NCBI GenBank assembly: GCA_035493895.1
Contig: DATJHM010000199.1
Location: forward strand, 1 to 8,070
DNA: 8,070 bases
Source of the DNA: DATJHM01 sp035493895
GTDB lineage: Bacteria > Chloroflexota > Ktedonobacteria > Ktedonobacterales > Ktedonobacteraceae
Direction of reading: 5' to 3'
Within the stretch, counting starts at the first letter, position 1, and each line of letters begins with the position of its first letter. Of the stretch, positions 1 to 6,957 are shown piece by piece. The notes under the pieces are model-generated. The model did not search any database. It was given only the letters and a program-made list of their open reading frames with translations, and was not told where the DNA came from. The translations under genes and the position numbers were made by a program.

Positions 1-623
1 AACTCCATCCTGACCTCCTGCTCCGCATGTTTCACTACCTGCACACCAAGCCCTTCGAGCAAGCTCACAAGCCCATCGAGTGAAAAAGCCTCCGTATGTG
101 TATGATCACGCAAACGCTCCAGACGGTTGTGCTCCTGCGCAATCGTCGGCTCCGGGTCCGCGATCATATCAATGATGCCAATACGCCCCCCTGGTCGGCA
201 GTCACGAACCATCTCGGCAAGCTGGACCTTCGGCTCCTCGAAGTGATGCACGGCAAAGCGGCTGGTCACCAGATCAAAGGATGCATCCAGATAGGGCAGA
301 TGGGCCGCATCGCCCACTTCGAAGAGAATATTGCGCATACCCGAGATGTCAGCCGCTACCTTTCCCCGGCGCAGCATCTCTGGCGTCAGGTCGATCGCGA
401 CGACATAGCGCGCGTTTGCCGCGAGTGCGCGGCCAATATGGCCCGTTCCCGTGGCAACGTCCAGCACAACATCATCGGGCTGAGGGGCAAGCTCCTCAAT
501 CATCCAATCGAGCCGATGGGTATAGGTCGAACGTGTAAAGCTCGCAGCTTGCTTTTCAAATTCCCGACGTATGGCCTCATTGTGAGCCGAATCGCGTTTT
601 TCCGGTGTGGTATCAGAGGACAT
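1..623 (-). CDS. Class I SAM-dependent methyltransferase, UbiE/Methyltransf_11-like (C-terminus cut by window edge)
   Basis: Minus-strand frame open from an ATG at 623 to the window edge: 207 codons visible, no stop reached. A GGAGG sits at about 629-633, five bases before the ATG, which fixes the start. The Rossmann methyltransferase motifs are in order: motif I LDVATGTGHIG (residues 54-64) binds S-adenosylmethionine; an acidic residue follows the second strand (VAIDL, D78) for the ribose; GDAAHLP (104-110) and FDLVTSRFAVHHF (116-128) are the adenine-side and post-II motifs; RPGGRIGIIDM (143-153) is motif III. This places it with UbiE/Coq5-like soluble methyltransferases acting on small molecules. 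The acceptor substrate cannot be told. It lies 61 bases downstream of the dehydratase on the same strand and may be co-transcribed, but a link to the catabolic genes is not evident. The family is usually about 250-270 residues, so roughly 50 residues are missing beyond the edge. Confidence 0.9.
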   Translation of the reverse strand, partial: MSSDTTPEKRDSAHNEAIRREFEKQAASFTRSTYTHRLDWMIEELAPQPDDVVLDVATGTGHIGRALAANARYVVAIDLTPEMLRRGKVAADISGMRNILFEVGDAAHLPYLDASFDLVTSRFAVHHFEEPKVQLAEMVRDCRPGGRIGIIDMIADPEPTIAQEHNRLERLRDHTHTEAFSLDGLVSLLEGLGVQVVKHAEQEVRME

Positions 624-684
624 GATAACCTCCAACGATGAAGTTCTGTAACACGTACAACATTGTAGCATTGAGAAAAGGCGC

Positions 685-1911
685 TTAGAATGGACGCGTC
701 GGGTCCGCAAAAGAGATGTTGGGCACGAGTGGATACCAGTCGGGACGATGTGGGTCCCGATCATACGGGTATCCCCCCAGTTCGCGATAAAGTTCTGCAT
801 ACTGAGCCAGCTTGTCGCGATCCAGCTCAACACCAAGCCCGGGCCGATCGGGAACCGCAATTTTCCCTTCGTGATATTCCAGCTTCCCACCTTGAATCAG
901 ATCGTCGGTCAACTGATGATAGTGCGCATCGGCGGCCAGAGCGAGATTCGGCAGGACCACGCCAAGATGCAGCATCGTCGCCAGTTGTATCCCCAGTTCA
1001 CCCGAAGAATGCACGGCAACGCCCAGTTGAAAGGTCTCGCAGACGCCTGCCGCCTTCACACAGGGTCGAATACCACCCCAGAAGGTCGTATCCAGGAGAA
1101 TCACGTCGATGGCCGGATTGAGAATATTGCTGGCAAGTTGCTCGAAGTTGATGACGACGGTGTTCGTCGCGGTGGGAATACGCACCATTTCGCGCACGCG
1201 CCGCATGCCATTTAATCCCCAGGTCGGATCTTCAAAATAATCGTTCCGCACACCCTCGATGGCATGGCCGAAATGGATTGCTTCCTCTACGCTCAGTGTG
1301 GCATTGGGATCATATCTCAGATGATCTTGCGGGAATGCGCGCGCAAGGGCCAGATAGCACTCCAGTTCATAGTCCGGCGGAAAGACGCCGCCCTTCAGCT
1401 TATGCGTCGTAAATCCGTAGCGCTGCTTCAAATCGCGAGCATGCTCCACCAGTTGCTCCGGAGTTCGTACCTCGCCCTGTCCCGTTTTCTCGTTAGGATA
1501 GCGAAAAAATAGATAGCTTGCAAACTCTACCTCATCCCGCACCTTCCCTCCGAGCAGTTGATAGACGGGCACACCCAGTTTTTTCCCGATAATGTCGAGG
1601 CAAGCAAACTCGATCGCAGCATGCAACTGCGTCCGATTATTGTATAAGCTGGCCGTAGGATTGGTGATGGCGAAGCGCAGTTTCTCCAGTTCAAACGGAT
1701 CGTGCCCGATCAGATAGTACTTGAGCCCTTCAAAGGCAAGCTGCGCACTTTCTCCGCCCCCACCCATTTCACCCAATCCGACGATCCCTTCATCGGTTGC
1801 AACTTCCACAATGGTACGAACAAATCTGCCCCAGTGCGCGCCGTTGCTATGTCGAAGCGGGGCCTCCAGTGGTACAGTGACGGTTGTGGCTTTGATATCG
1901 GTGATTTTCAA
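685..1911 (-). CDS. Enolase-superfamily acid-sugar dehydratase, glucarate dehydratase-like
   Basis: 408 residues, TTG start. An N-terminal capping domain (about 1-125) precedes a TIM-barrel domain (about 145-375). The active site is readable: the KxK pair K171/K173, D201 with N203 in a DPN motif, E227 (FEDP), N250 (TNT), and the D274/H301 dyad. The spacings of this set nearly equal those of E. coli glucarate dehydratase (K205/K207, D235/N237, E266, N289, D313, H339, from memory): 28, 26 versus 31, 23, 24, and 27 versus 26. D201, E227 and N250 would bind Mg2+; K173 and H301 would be the general bases. Such enzymes remove water from an aldarate or similar hydroxy acid to give a 2-keto-3-deoxy acid. 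The C-terminal tail (about 376-408), rich in Pro, Asp and Tyr, lies beyond the barrel. The SDR gene lies 65 bases upstream on the same strand, a common pairing in non-phosphorylative sugar-acid pathways. Substrate identity is uncertain: glucarate is one option, another acid sugar equally possible. Confidence 0.88.
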   Translation of the reverse strand: MKITDIKATTVTVPLEAPLRHSNGAHWGRFVRTIVEVATDEGIVGLGEMGGGGESAQLAFEGLKYYLIGHDPFELEKLRFAITNPTASLYNNRTQLHAAIEFACLDIIGKKLGVPVYQLLGGKVRDEVEFASYLFFRYPNEKTGQGEVRTPEQLVEHARDLKQRYGFTTHKLKGGVFPPDYELECYLALARAFPQDHLRYDPNATLSVEEAIHFGHAIEGVRNDYFEDPTWGLNGMRRVREMVRIPTATNTVVINFEQLASNILNPAIDVILLDTTFWGGIRPCVKAAGVCETFQLGVAVHSSGELGIQLATMLHLGVVLPNLALAADAHYHQLTDDLIQGGKLEYHEGKIAVPDRPGLGVELDRDKLAQYAELYRELGGYPYDRDPHRPDWYPLVPNISFADPTRPF

Positions 1912-1928
1912 TTGTGTGCTCTCCCCTT
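1909..1928 (-). promoter_or_regulatory. Ribosome binding site that fixes a TTG start for the dehydratase
   Basis: On the minus strand AAGGGGAG (1928-1921) is followed by nine bases and TTG (1911-1909), which begins a frame reading MKITDIKATTV, the normal N-terminus for this superfamily. No ATG or GTG lies between this TTG and an in-frame stop upstream (CTA/TTT/CTT codons run up to about 1950 without a start), so TTG is the best start. Confidence 0.7.
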
Positions 1929-1976
1929 TTCGCCAGACATGAAGAAATAGAGTGCCGTTGTCGTCCCAATTGCGGA

Positions 1977-2744
1977 TCAGATATAGCCGTTAGCTAACCA
2001 TCCACCGTCGACTTTCAGGGCAACACCGGTCACGTAGTCCGACTCTTCGCTGGCCAGGAAGACGGCCGGGCCGATGATATCGTCCACTTCCCCCAACCTT
2101 CCGGCAGGGATACGCGCAATCATTTTGTCGGGCTTATGCACACCTTTGTCGATCAACGATTGCACCAGTTCCGTGCGAATAAATCCCGGACTGATGGAGT
2201 TCACTTGAATGCCATATTTGGCCCACTCTACCGCCAGATTTTGCATCAACTGCATCACACCACCCTTGCTTGCGGCATACGCGGCCCGCTCAGGAATAGC
2301 CGCATGCGAGACGATGGATGTAATCGTAATAATTTTTCCGCCGCCACCTCGCGCAATCATATGCTGTCCAACTTTCTGACAACAAAGGAAGGTTCCATCC
2401 AGATTAATGCGCAAGCAGGCATGCCAGTTCTCAAGCGACAACGACTCTGTACGCGAGACCATGGTAATTCCAGCGCAGTTCGCCAGGATGTCAATCTGAC
2501 CATACTCTTGAATGACGGCTTCCACGAGGTTCTCTACATCGCGCGGCTCACCAACGTCCGCCTGTACAATGAATGGGCTCACCCCGGTCAGCGCCTGGAT
2601 GCGCGCCCTCTGTTCTTCTAGCTGGCCTTTTGTGCGGCTCACCAGCACTACGGACGCCCCCTCACGAGCATATCCCCGCGCAATGGCGGCCCCGATGCCT
2701 CTCCCGCTTCCCGTAACGACGGCAACCTTGCCCTGTAACCTCAT
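1977..2744 (-). CDS. Short-chain dehydrogenase/reductase (classical SDR, FabG/sugar-acid dehydrogenase type)
   Basis: 255 residues, the usual length of a classical SDR. ATG at 2744 is preceded by GGAGG with seven bases of spacing. The nucleotide-binding motif TGSGRGIG is at 11-18; D63 (ADV) contacts the adenine; NCAG at 89-92 is a variant of the common NNAG. The catalytic tetrad is N114, S143, Y156 and K160 (YAASK), followed by the PG motif at 186-187 and a C-terminal DGGW. R37 just after the second strand (VSRTK) favours NADP(H) over NAD(H) by family rules. The protein interconverts a hydroxyl and a ketone; the partner is not readable. Being directly upstream of the acid-sugar dehydratase suggests a step on the same substrate, as in gluconate 5-dehydrogenase or 2-keto-3-deoxy-fuconate dehydrogenase pathways, but a general 3-oxoacyl reductase role is not excluded. 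Very likely an SDR; substrate unknown. Confidence 0.93.
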   Translation of the reverse strand: MRLQGKVAVVTGSGRGIGAAIARGYAREGASVVLVSRTKGQLEEQRARIQALTGVSPFIVQADVGEPRDVENLVEAVIQEYGQIDILANCAGITMVSRTESLSLENWHACLRINLDGTFLCCQKVGQHMIARGGGGKIITITSIVSHAAIPERAAYAASKGGVMQLMQNLAVEWAKYGIQVNSISPGFIRTELVQSLIDKGVHKPDKMIARIPAGRLGEVDDIIGPAVFLASEESDYVTGVALKVDGGWLANGYI

Positions 2745-2862
2745 TTGCTACCTCCACTGCAAATAGAAATTTTCGGCCGGATGATATGAGGAAACCTGTA
2801 CTGTCTCTTCTGCTTCTGTCATACCCAGGCTTCTTTCCCATCTTCAATCCTCGCCTCATCCC

Positions 2863-2891
2863 AGTATAGCCTATCGTGCAGCGTACGACAA
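2863..2891 (-). promoter_or_regulatory. Candidate promoter for the SDR-dehydratase unit
   Basis: On the minus strand TATACT (2868-2863) matches the -10 consensus in five of six bases. Seventeen bases upstream is TTGTCG (2891-2886), a weak -35 whose first four bases are the end of the neighbouring palindrome. Transcription would start near 2856, giving a purine-rich leader of about 110 bases before the SDR ATG. The -35 is poor, so this is a candidate only. Confidence 0.35.
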
Positions 2892-2950
2892 TAAATCGCA
2901 TGCCCTTCTTGAAGCGGGGCTTCTATACAGAAGGGCATGCGATTTATTGT
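2888..2950. repeat. Perfect 22-bp palindrome (long hairpin) between the transporter and SDR genes
   Basis: Positions 2888-2909 are the exact reverse complement of 2929-2950. The 19-base centre holds a further small hairpin, gaagc at 2911-2915 against gcttc at 2919-2923 with a GGG loop. It starts 29 bases after the transporter stop. No U-run follows on either strand (the minus-strand continuation is CGTACGC), so it is not a textbook intrinsic terminator, though a stem this strong may still stall polymerase or protect the 3' end of the transporter mRNA. The shape also fits a REP- or MITE-like dispersed palindrome. Copies elsewhere cannot be checked from this window. Confidence 0.85.
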
Positions 2951-2978
2951 AGAGTTCCGGGCAAAAGTGCGTCTGCCC

Positions 2979-4379
2979 TTACATATCTTCAAGCGAGCGC
3001 TGTTTTGGTTCGGGCAACGTGAATAGCGTCAGGAGCAAACCGAGGAGCGAGATGACAGCAGAAACTTCCATCGCGCCCGGCAGATGCCATGTTGCCAGCA
3101 GGTAGGGAAAGGCAAAAGCCCCAATAAAAGCTCCCACTTTCCCCAGACCGGCCGCCATGCCATGGGCAGAACTGCGTATCATCACCGGGAAGATTTCGGC
3201 GGGGTACACAAAAGTCGTCACGTTTGGTCCAAATTCTGTAAAGAAGTAAGAAACTGCATAGACAACGAGGAATATAAACGTGACCTGTGTAAAGCTGGGC
3301 ACAAATGCGAGGAGGCCATAGGCGAGCGTCATCATCCCAAAACCGATACATTGGATCGCTTTGCGTCCCAACCGATCAATGGTCAGGGCCGCCACAATGT
3401 AGCCAGGGAGCGCTGCTATGAGGAAGATGAGCAGCGTGTAGACCATATTGGTAACAGTATTTGCATGATCATTGAGCGCTTTCAAGACCAGCGGACTCGA
3501 AATGGTAGTTCCATAGTAAGCAATATCTAGAAAAAACCAGGAGCCTGCCGCGCCAATAACCCACTTGAGGTAGCGAGGAGTGAGGAACAGATACAGCCAT
3601 GACTTCTGAGGAGTGCGCTTCGTACGCGTTTGCTTTTTGACGGGCTGTTTCTTGTTCGCGATACCTGTCACACCGTTGATCGTTTGTGCTGCCTGCTCAA
3701 CATCCCCTTGCATCATCAAAGCAAAACGTGGTGTTTCCGCGATCTGTCGTCGCAGGTAGAAGGTCGCTAAAGCAGGAACCGCCCCTAAAGCCAGCATCAG
3801 ACGCCAGGTCAGATCGTGATTAAGCCCGGAGACAAGCAGGATGATTGCGATGATTGGCCCAAGAATGAGGCCCAGACCTTGCATGGAGAAGACCATCGTA
3901 ATCAGTTTGCCGCGATCTTTCCGATTGGCGTATTCGCTCATTAATGTGGCGCTCAGAGGATAGTCACCGCCAACGCCAAGTCCCATGATGAAACGTAAGA
4001 CAAGCAGCCAGTAAACATTAGGAGAGAGGGCCGAAAGGAGTGCTCCAGTTGCGAGAACGATTAACGTCAAACCATAAATCATATGCCGACCGATACGGTC
4101 AGCAAGAAAGCCAAAAACATATGACCCTAAAGCAGCGGCAATAAGAGAGGTGCTCCCAATCAGGGAAACTTCTAAGGCGTTCAGCCTCCAGAGGGGGGTC
4201 AGGATGGAAAGCACGGCCCCAATGATAAAAAGATCATAGGCGTCAGTGAAAAAACCCATTCCCGAGGTAATCATGGCCTTCCAGTGAAAGCCTGAAAGTT
4301 GACTGTTATCTAGTTCTGCTAAAAGGTCCTTTGTTTGCTGAGTCTGAACGTGTAACGGCGCATTTTCTTCAACTAACAT
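2979..4379 (-). CDS. MFS transporter, PHS (phosphate:H+ symporter)-like family
   Basis: 466 residues, about 12 predicted membrane helices in two halves joined by a Lys-rich cytoplasmic loop (about 225-262). Family marks: GFFTDAYDLF in helix 1 (42-51), motif A GFLADRIGRH (90-99), the PHS signature GLGVGGDYPLS (133-143), and a motif A-like DRLGRK in the second half (335-340). Residues reported to hold phosphate in fungal PiPT (Y150, Q177, W320, D324, Y328, N431, recalled) have counterparts with matching spacing: Y140, Q167, W281, D285, Y289 and N386; the proton-linked acids match D46/D49 and D139. It probably imports phosphate or a similar anion with protons. Inference from position alone would have suggested an organic-acid carrier, and bacterial members may well differ in substrate. 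ATG at 4379 has AGGAG 13 bases upstream, unusually far; a TAG in frame four bases upstream excludes an earlier start. The leader and first codons are duplicated just upstream. Confidence 0.88.
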   Translation of the reverse strand: MLVEENAPLHVQTQQTKDLLAELDNSQLSGFHWKAMITSGMGFFTDAYDLFIIGAVLSILTPLWRLNALEVSLIGSTSLIAAALGSYVFGFLADRIGRHMIYGLTLIVLATGALLSALSPNVYWLLVLRFIMGLGVGGDYPLSATLMSEYANRKDRGKLITMVFSMQGLGLILGPIIAIILLVSGLNHDLTWRLMLALGAVPALATFYLRRQIAETPRFALMMQGDVEQAAQTINGVTGIANKKQPVKKQTRTKRTPQKSWLYLFLTPRYLKWVIGAAGSWFFLDIAYYGTTISSPLVLKALNDHANTVTNMVYTLLIFLIAALPGYIVAALTIDRLGRKAIQCIGFGMMTLAYGLLAFVPSFTQVTFIFLVVYAVSYFFTEFGPNVTTFVYPAEIFPVMIRSSAHGMAAGLGKVGAFIGAFAFPYLLATWHLPGAMEVSAVISLLGLLLTLFTLPEPKQRSLEDM

Positions 4380-4581
4380 AAACTACAAGCGACTCCTTCG
4401 ATAAAGGATAGGTGTGGAATAGACTAACCTGTCTACCCATCGTATATCATGAATCTGAACTGAACTTGAATGTGTAACAATGGATTTTCTGTAACGACCA
4501 TAAACTACAAGTAGCTCCTGCGATAAAGGATAGGTGTGGAATAGATCACACTACCCATTCATCGTATATCATGAATATTAT
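4338..4581 (-). repeat. 122-bp tandem duplication of the transporter leader and first 14 codons
   Basis: Two adjacent direct copies, about 4338-4459 (proximal, including the real start) and 4460-4581 (distal), with a constant offset of 122 bases at both ends. Identical blocks on the minus strand include a 17-base block (4454-4438 versus 4576-4560), a 25-base block running into ATCCTTTATCG, the AGGAG, and CTTGTAGTTTATG at the start codon. The two copies differ by compensating 4-base indels just before the 25-base block. The first 14 codons match at about 27 of 39 bases after the ATG, and 8 of 14 residues. The divergence shows an old duplication rather than an assembly slip. Confidence 0.88.
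4433..4501 (-). pseudogene. 22-codon upstream ORF, a truncated copy of the transporter N-terminus (possible leader peptide)
   Basis: Starts ATG at 4501 and ends TAG at 4435-4433. It reads MVVTENPLLHIQVQ and then eight unrelated residues; the transporter begins MLVEENAPLHVQTQ. It keeps its own AGGAG, with the same 13-base spacing as the real gene. Its stop lies in the proximal copy of the leader, 53 bases before the transporter ATG and before that gene's AGGAG. It is therefore either a decayed remnant or a translated leader peptide that could affect transporter expression. Nothing shows that it is translated. Confidence 0.45.
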
Positions 4582-4592
4582 GGGAATGTTAA
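4563..4592 (-). promoter_or_regulatory. Candidate promoter for the transporter gene
   Basis: On the minus strand TTAACA (4592-4587) is followed after 18 bases by TATACG (4568-4563), preceded by TGA, which gives an extended -10 (TGN). The -10 region lies in the distal copy of the tandem duplication and recurs in the proximal copy (4446-4441), where no fair -35 stands in front of it. Alternatives such as TTGCTC (4614-4609) with TAACAT are as weak. Low to moderate confidence. Confidence 0.3.
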
Positions 4593-4676
4593 TAGAAAGT
4601 TAAATAATGAGCAAGCCGCTCTCTGAGAGATAGGCCGTTATCGCAGTATGAGCAGACAACCCGTAGAAAGCGTATA

Positions 4677-4712
4677 GCCAGAGCAAAGCAGGGAGAACAA
4701 CGCCACTCTGGC
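4677..4712 (-). other. Inverted repeat after the IclR gene (possible weak terminator or operator)
   Basis: GCCAGAG at 4677-4683 is complementary to CTCTGGC at 4706-4712 across a 22-base loop. It lies 38 bases past the regulator's stop. No U-run follows, so termination is not well supported. The rest of the 4593-4749 spacer shows no gene or RNA that I recognise, apart from a small tctct/agaga palindrome at 4620-4630. Confidence 0.25.
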
Positions 4713-4749
4713 CGGAAGGGGTTATAGTATGAGAGAACGGGTTATGGGG

Positions 4750-5562
4750 TCAAACTTCTCCTGGGTGTTCACGAGGGGCAAATAAGGTCCGCGATAAGTT
4801 CCCACTCACACGTTTGAGATGAGGGATGAGCATGGGCGTTCGTTCGCTACTTAACCTGCTTGTTGGTCCCGATATACTCATAGCCGCAACCACCTTCCCC
4901 CCGGGACCATAGACGGGCACTGCAAGACAGCGTACTCCTTCCTCTACCTCTCCATTGTCGCTGGCATAGCCGTTCTGGCGCACTGTCTCCAGTTCCTGGC
5001 GCAATTGATCCGGGTCCGTAATCGTTTTCTCTGTGTAAGCGGGCAATCCTGCCTCCGCAAGAATAGACGCGATAATCTCATCGGTCTGATAGGCTAACAA
5101 CACCTTACCGCAGCCTGTATTGTGCATGAACACTCTATTCCCGAGTTCAGTAAACATCCGCATCATACGCATGGGTTGAGCCTGAGCGACATAGACTGCA
5201 CGGCCCCGCTCCATCACCGCGAGATTCGCGGTCTCTCCACTTATCCCAACAAGCTCACGTAAATAGGGAGTTGCAACCTCGGACCAGTTGGGCATGCGCG
5301 GATCACGATTCACTAAAGCACGAAATGCTGGCCCAAGTGCATAGCGACGAGTAAGATGATCACGTACGACGTACTCACGAGCAGCGAGCGTCATAAGCAA
5401 TCGATGAACCGTTCCGGCAGGCAGACCTGTAGCAGCACTCAGCTCGCTCACTCCTATCCAGTTTGCGGCACGAGCAAGATTCTCAAGCAGATCAAGGGCA
5501 CGTTCTACAGATTGGACACCATTGAGCGACATCTCCGGTCTGGTATGAGTCCCTTCTTCCAT
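4750..5562 (-). CDS. IclR-family transcriptional regulator
   Basis: 270 residues, typical for the family. An N-terminal winged helix-turn-helix (about 15-78) has VQSVERALDLLENLA opening it and LPAGTVHRLLMTL (47-59) as the recognition helix. The effector-binding domain (about 90-262) carries the usual landmarks HNTGCGKVLLAY (147-158), NGYASDNGEVEEGVRCLAVPV (197-217) and AAMSISGP (226-233). ATG at 5562 has a strong AGGGGGG five bases upstream; M11 is a weaker alternative. IclR proteins are dimeric or tetrameric repressors or activators that respond to small organic acids or their CoA-pathway intermediates, usually controlling neighbouring catabolic operons. Sitting between the CoA-transferase operon and the transporter/SDR/dehydratase genes, it is the obvious local regulator. 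It has its own promoter. No clear IclR operator shared by the neighbouring leaders could be found by eye. Confidence 0.94.
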   Translation of the reverse strand: MEEGTHTRPEMSLNGVQSVERALDLLENLARAANWIGVSELSAATGLPAGTVHRLLMTLAAREYVVRDHLTRRYALGPAFRALVNRDPRMPNWSEVATPYLRELVGISGETANLAVMERGRAVYVAQAQPMRMMRMFTELGNRVFMHNTGCGKVLLAYQTDEIIASILAEAGLPAYTEKTITDPDQLRQELETVRQNGYASDNGEVEEGVRCLAVPVYGPGGKVVAAMSISGPTSRLSSERTPMLIPHLKRVSGNLSRTLFAPREHPGEV

Positions 5563-5599
5563 TCAGGCCCCCCTGCTTTCCGGGATACGAATTTTTTAA

Positions 5600-5629
5600 A
5601 TTATAGCATACCTATTTTCTACTGAGCAA
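5600..5629 (-). promoter_or_regulatory. Sigma70/SigA-type promoter of the IclR gene
   Basis: On the minus strand TTGCTC (5629-5624), an 18-base spacer, and a perfect TATAAT (5605-5600) with TGC directly in front, making an extended -10. Transcription would begin near 5593, leaving a leader of about 30 bases before the ATG at 5562. The A/T-rich setting and the fit make this the best promoter in the window. It separates the regulator from the CoA-transferase upstream. Confidence 0.72.
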
Positions 5630-5690
5630 CGTCTATTTATACCCATTCCACGCTCATACCACTACCGTTCCATAACGCCTTGTAACGTTA

Positions 5691-6929
5691 CTATTTACGC
5701 TGAAAAATACTCTCGGCCTCAGACTCTCTATGGGCATCACACACAATACCTTCGGCTTCAAGCTGGCGACATTCCTCGGGGGTAAAACCCAGGCTCGCTA
5801 AGATCGAAAAACTATGCTGGCCCAGCACAGGGGCAGGTCGCGTAATCTGTCCTGGCGTGCCTGAATATTTCACCGGAAAACCGAGCGCATGCACACGACC
5901 CGCGATTGGATGCTCGATTTCGACATCCATCTCACGCGCTTGTACCTGGGGATGCTCGTATACCTGATCAAGGGTGAGCACCGGTCCCGCTGGCACTCCG
6001 GCTTGATCCAGGCGCTGCATCCACTCCTCCGTGGTTCGCGTTTTGAAGGTTTCTGTGAGCGTTTCCACAAGCGAGGAGAGATTAGCCATACGGTCACTGT
6101 TGGTCGCATACAGTGGCGTCTGTAAGAGATCCGGACGCTCCATAGCCTGGACGAGACGTTCCCAACTGCGCTGATTGCTCGCGCCGATGGCAACTCCGCT
6201 GTCGGCTGTGGGAAACACCTGGTACGGCGCGGAAAGGCGGTGCGCCGTTCCCAGACCCTGCGGCGGCACTCCGTTTGCCCAATATTCGTTCGATTCCCAG
6301 ATCGTATACGCCAGCGCGGCCTCGAAAAGCGACGTATCGATACGCTGCCCCTCGCCTGTACGCGACCGATAAAAAAGCGCCGCAAGAATGGCATGGCTCG
6401 CGAATAAGCCCGCGTTGAGATCACTAATCGGGACGCCCGCCTTGGCAGGCTCCTCTGGCGTTCCCGTCACCGAAAGCACTCCACTCATCGCTTGCGTGAC
6501 CAGATCGAAGCCTCCATGCTCACGATAAGGACCGGTCTGCCCAAAGCCAGAGATCGAACAATAGATCAGTCCAGGATACTTCGCATGCACTTCTTCATAG
6601 CCAAAGCCAAGGCGTTCCAGCGTCCCCGGGCGAAAGTTTTCCACCAGCACATCCGCAGTTTCGAGTAGACGCCAGAGCACCTGCTTCCCGGGCGGCGTGC
6701 GAATATCCACGGCAATGCCATATTTGTTGCGATTGACCGCCATATATGAGGCGGCTTCCCCCTGGTAGAAGGGTGGGCCCATACGCCTCGAGTCATCTCC
6801 CCCCTGCGGCCTCTCGACCTTGATTACTTCCGCTCCCAGGTCCGCCAGTAACATAGCGCAGAATGGTCCTGCCATGATTTGTGAGAGGTCAACGACGCGA
6901 ATCCCTTCGAGTGCTGTGGCTGAAGACAT
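5691..6929 (-). CDS. Class III (CaiB/BaiF) acyl-CoA transferase
   Basis: 412 residues from the ATG at 6929, the normal length for the family. The start gives MSSATALEGIRVVDLSQIMAGPF, the typical family opening; a purine-rich AGGAAAGGG precedes it. Landmarks: DLGAEVIKVE (30-39), the CoA-side NFRPGTLERLGFGYE (98-112), SISGFGQTGPY (125-135), GGFDLVTQAMSG (139-150) and PISDLNAGL (167-175), in which D170 fits the catalytic aspartate (D169 in formyl-CoA transferase) that forms the acyl-anhydride intermediate. GEGQRIDTSLFEA (192-204) follows. Such enzymes move CoA between carboxylic acids as interlocked dimers in the cytoplasm. The gene follows the crotonase-like gene by 28 bases and is almost surely co-transcribed with it, so the pair probably activates and then processes one organic acid. 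The acid is not identifiable: carnitine-, oxalate-, itaconate-, succinate- or aromatic-type donors are all possible. Confidence 0.93.
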   Translation of the reverse strand: MSSATALEGIRVVDLSQIMAGPFCAMLLADLGAEVIKVERPQGGDDSRRMGPPFYQGEAASYMAVNRNKYGIAVDIRTPPGKQVLWRLLETADVLVENFRPGTLERLGFGYEEVHAKYPGLIYCSISGFGQTGPYREHGGFDLVTQAMSGVLSVTGTPEEPAKAGVPISDLNAGLFASHAILAALFYRSRTGEGQRIDTSLFEAALAYTIWESNEYWANGVPPQGLGTAHRLSAPYQVFPTADSGVAIGASNQRSWERLVQAMERPDLLQTPLYATNSDRMANLSSLVETLTETFKTRTTEEWMQRLDQAGVPAGPVLTLDQVYEHPQVQAREMDVEIEHPIAGRVHALGFPVKYSGTPGQITRPAPVLGQHSFSILASLGFTPEECRQLEAEGIVCDAHRESEAESIFQRK

Positions 6930-6957
6930 GCTTTCTTTTCCCTTTCCTCTTGCAAAT

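Noticed and set aside
96..641. Open plus-strand frames of up to 181 codons over the methyltransferase
   Set aside because: They mirror a clear minus-strand methyltransferase with all SAM motifs and show no family signature of their own.
656..690. tacaa/ttgta small palindrome (656-667) as a terminator or operator before the methyltransferase
   Set aside because: Only five base pairs with a two-base loop and no U-run; within chance expectation.
2662..2901. 79-codon minus-strand ORF between the palindrome and the SDR
   Set aside because: It overlaps the SDR start in another frame, has a biased Arg/Gly composition and no recognisable motif; the region is better read as a leader.
5683..5690. taacgtta palindrome right after the CoA-transferase stop as an operator or terminator
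   Set aside because: Only eight bases, not repeated at other leaders in the window, and no U-run.
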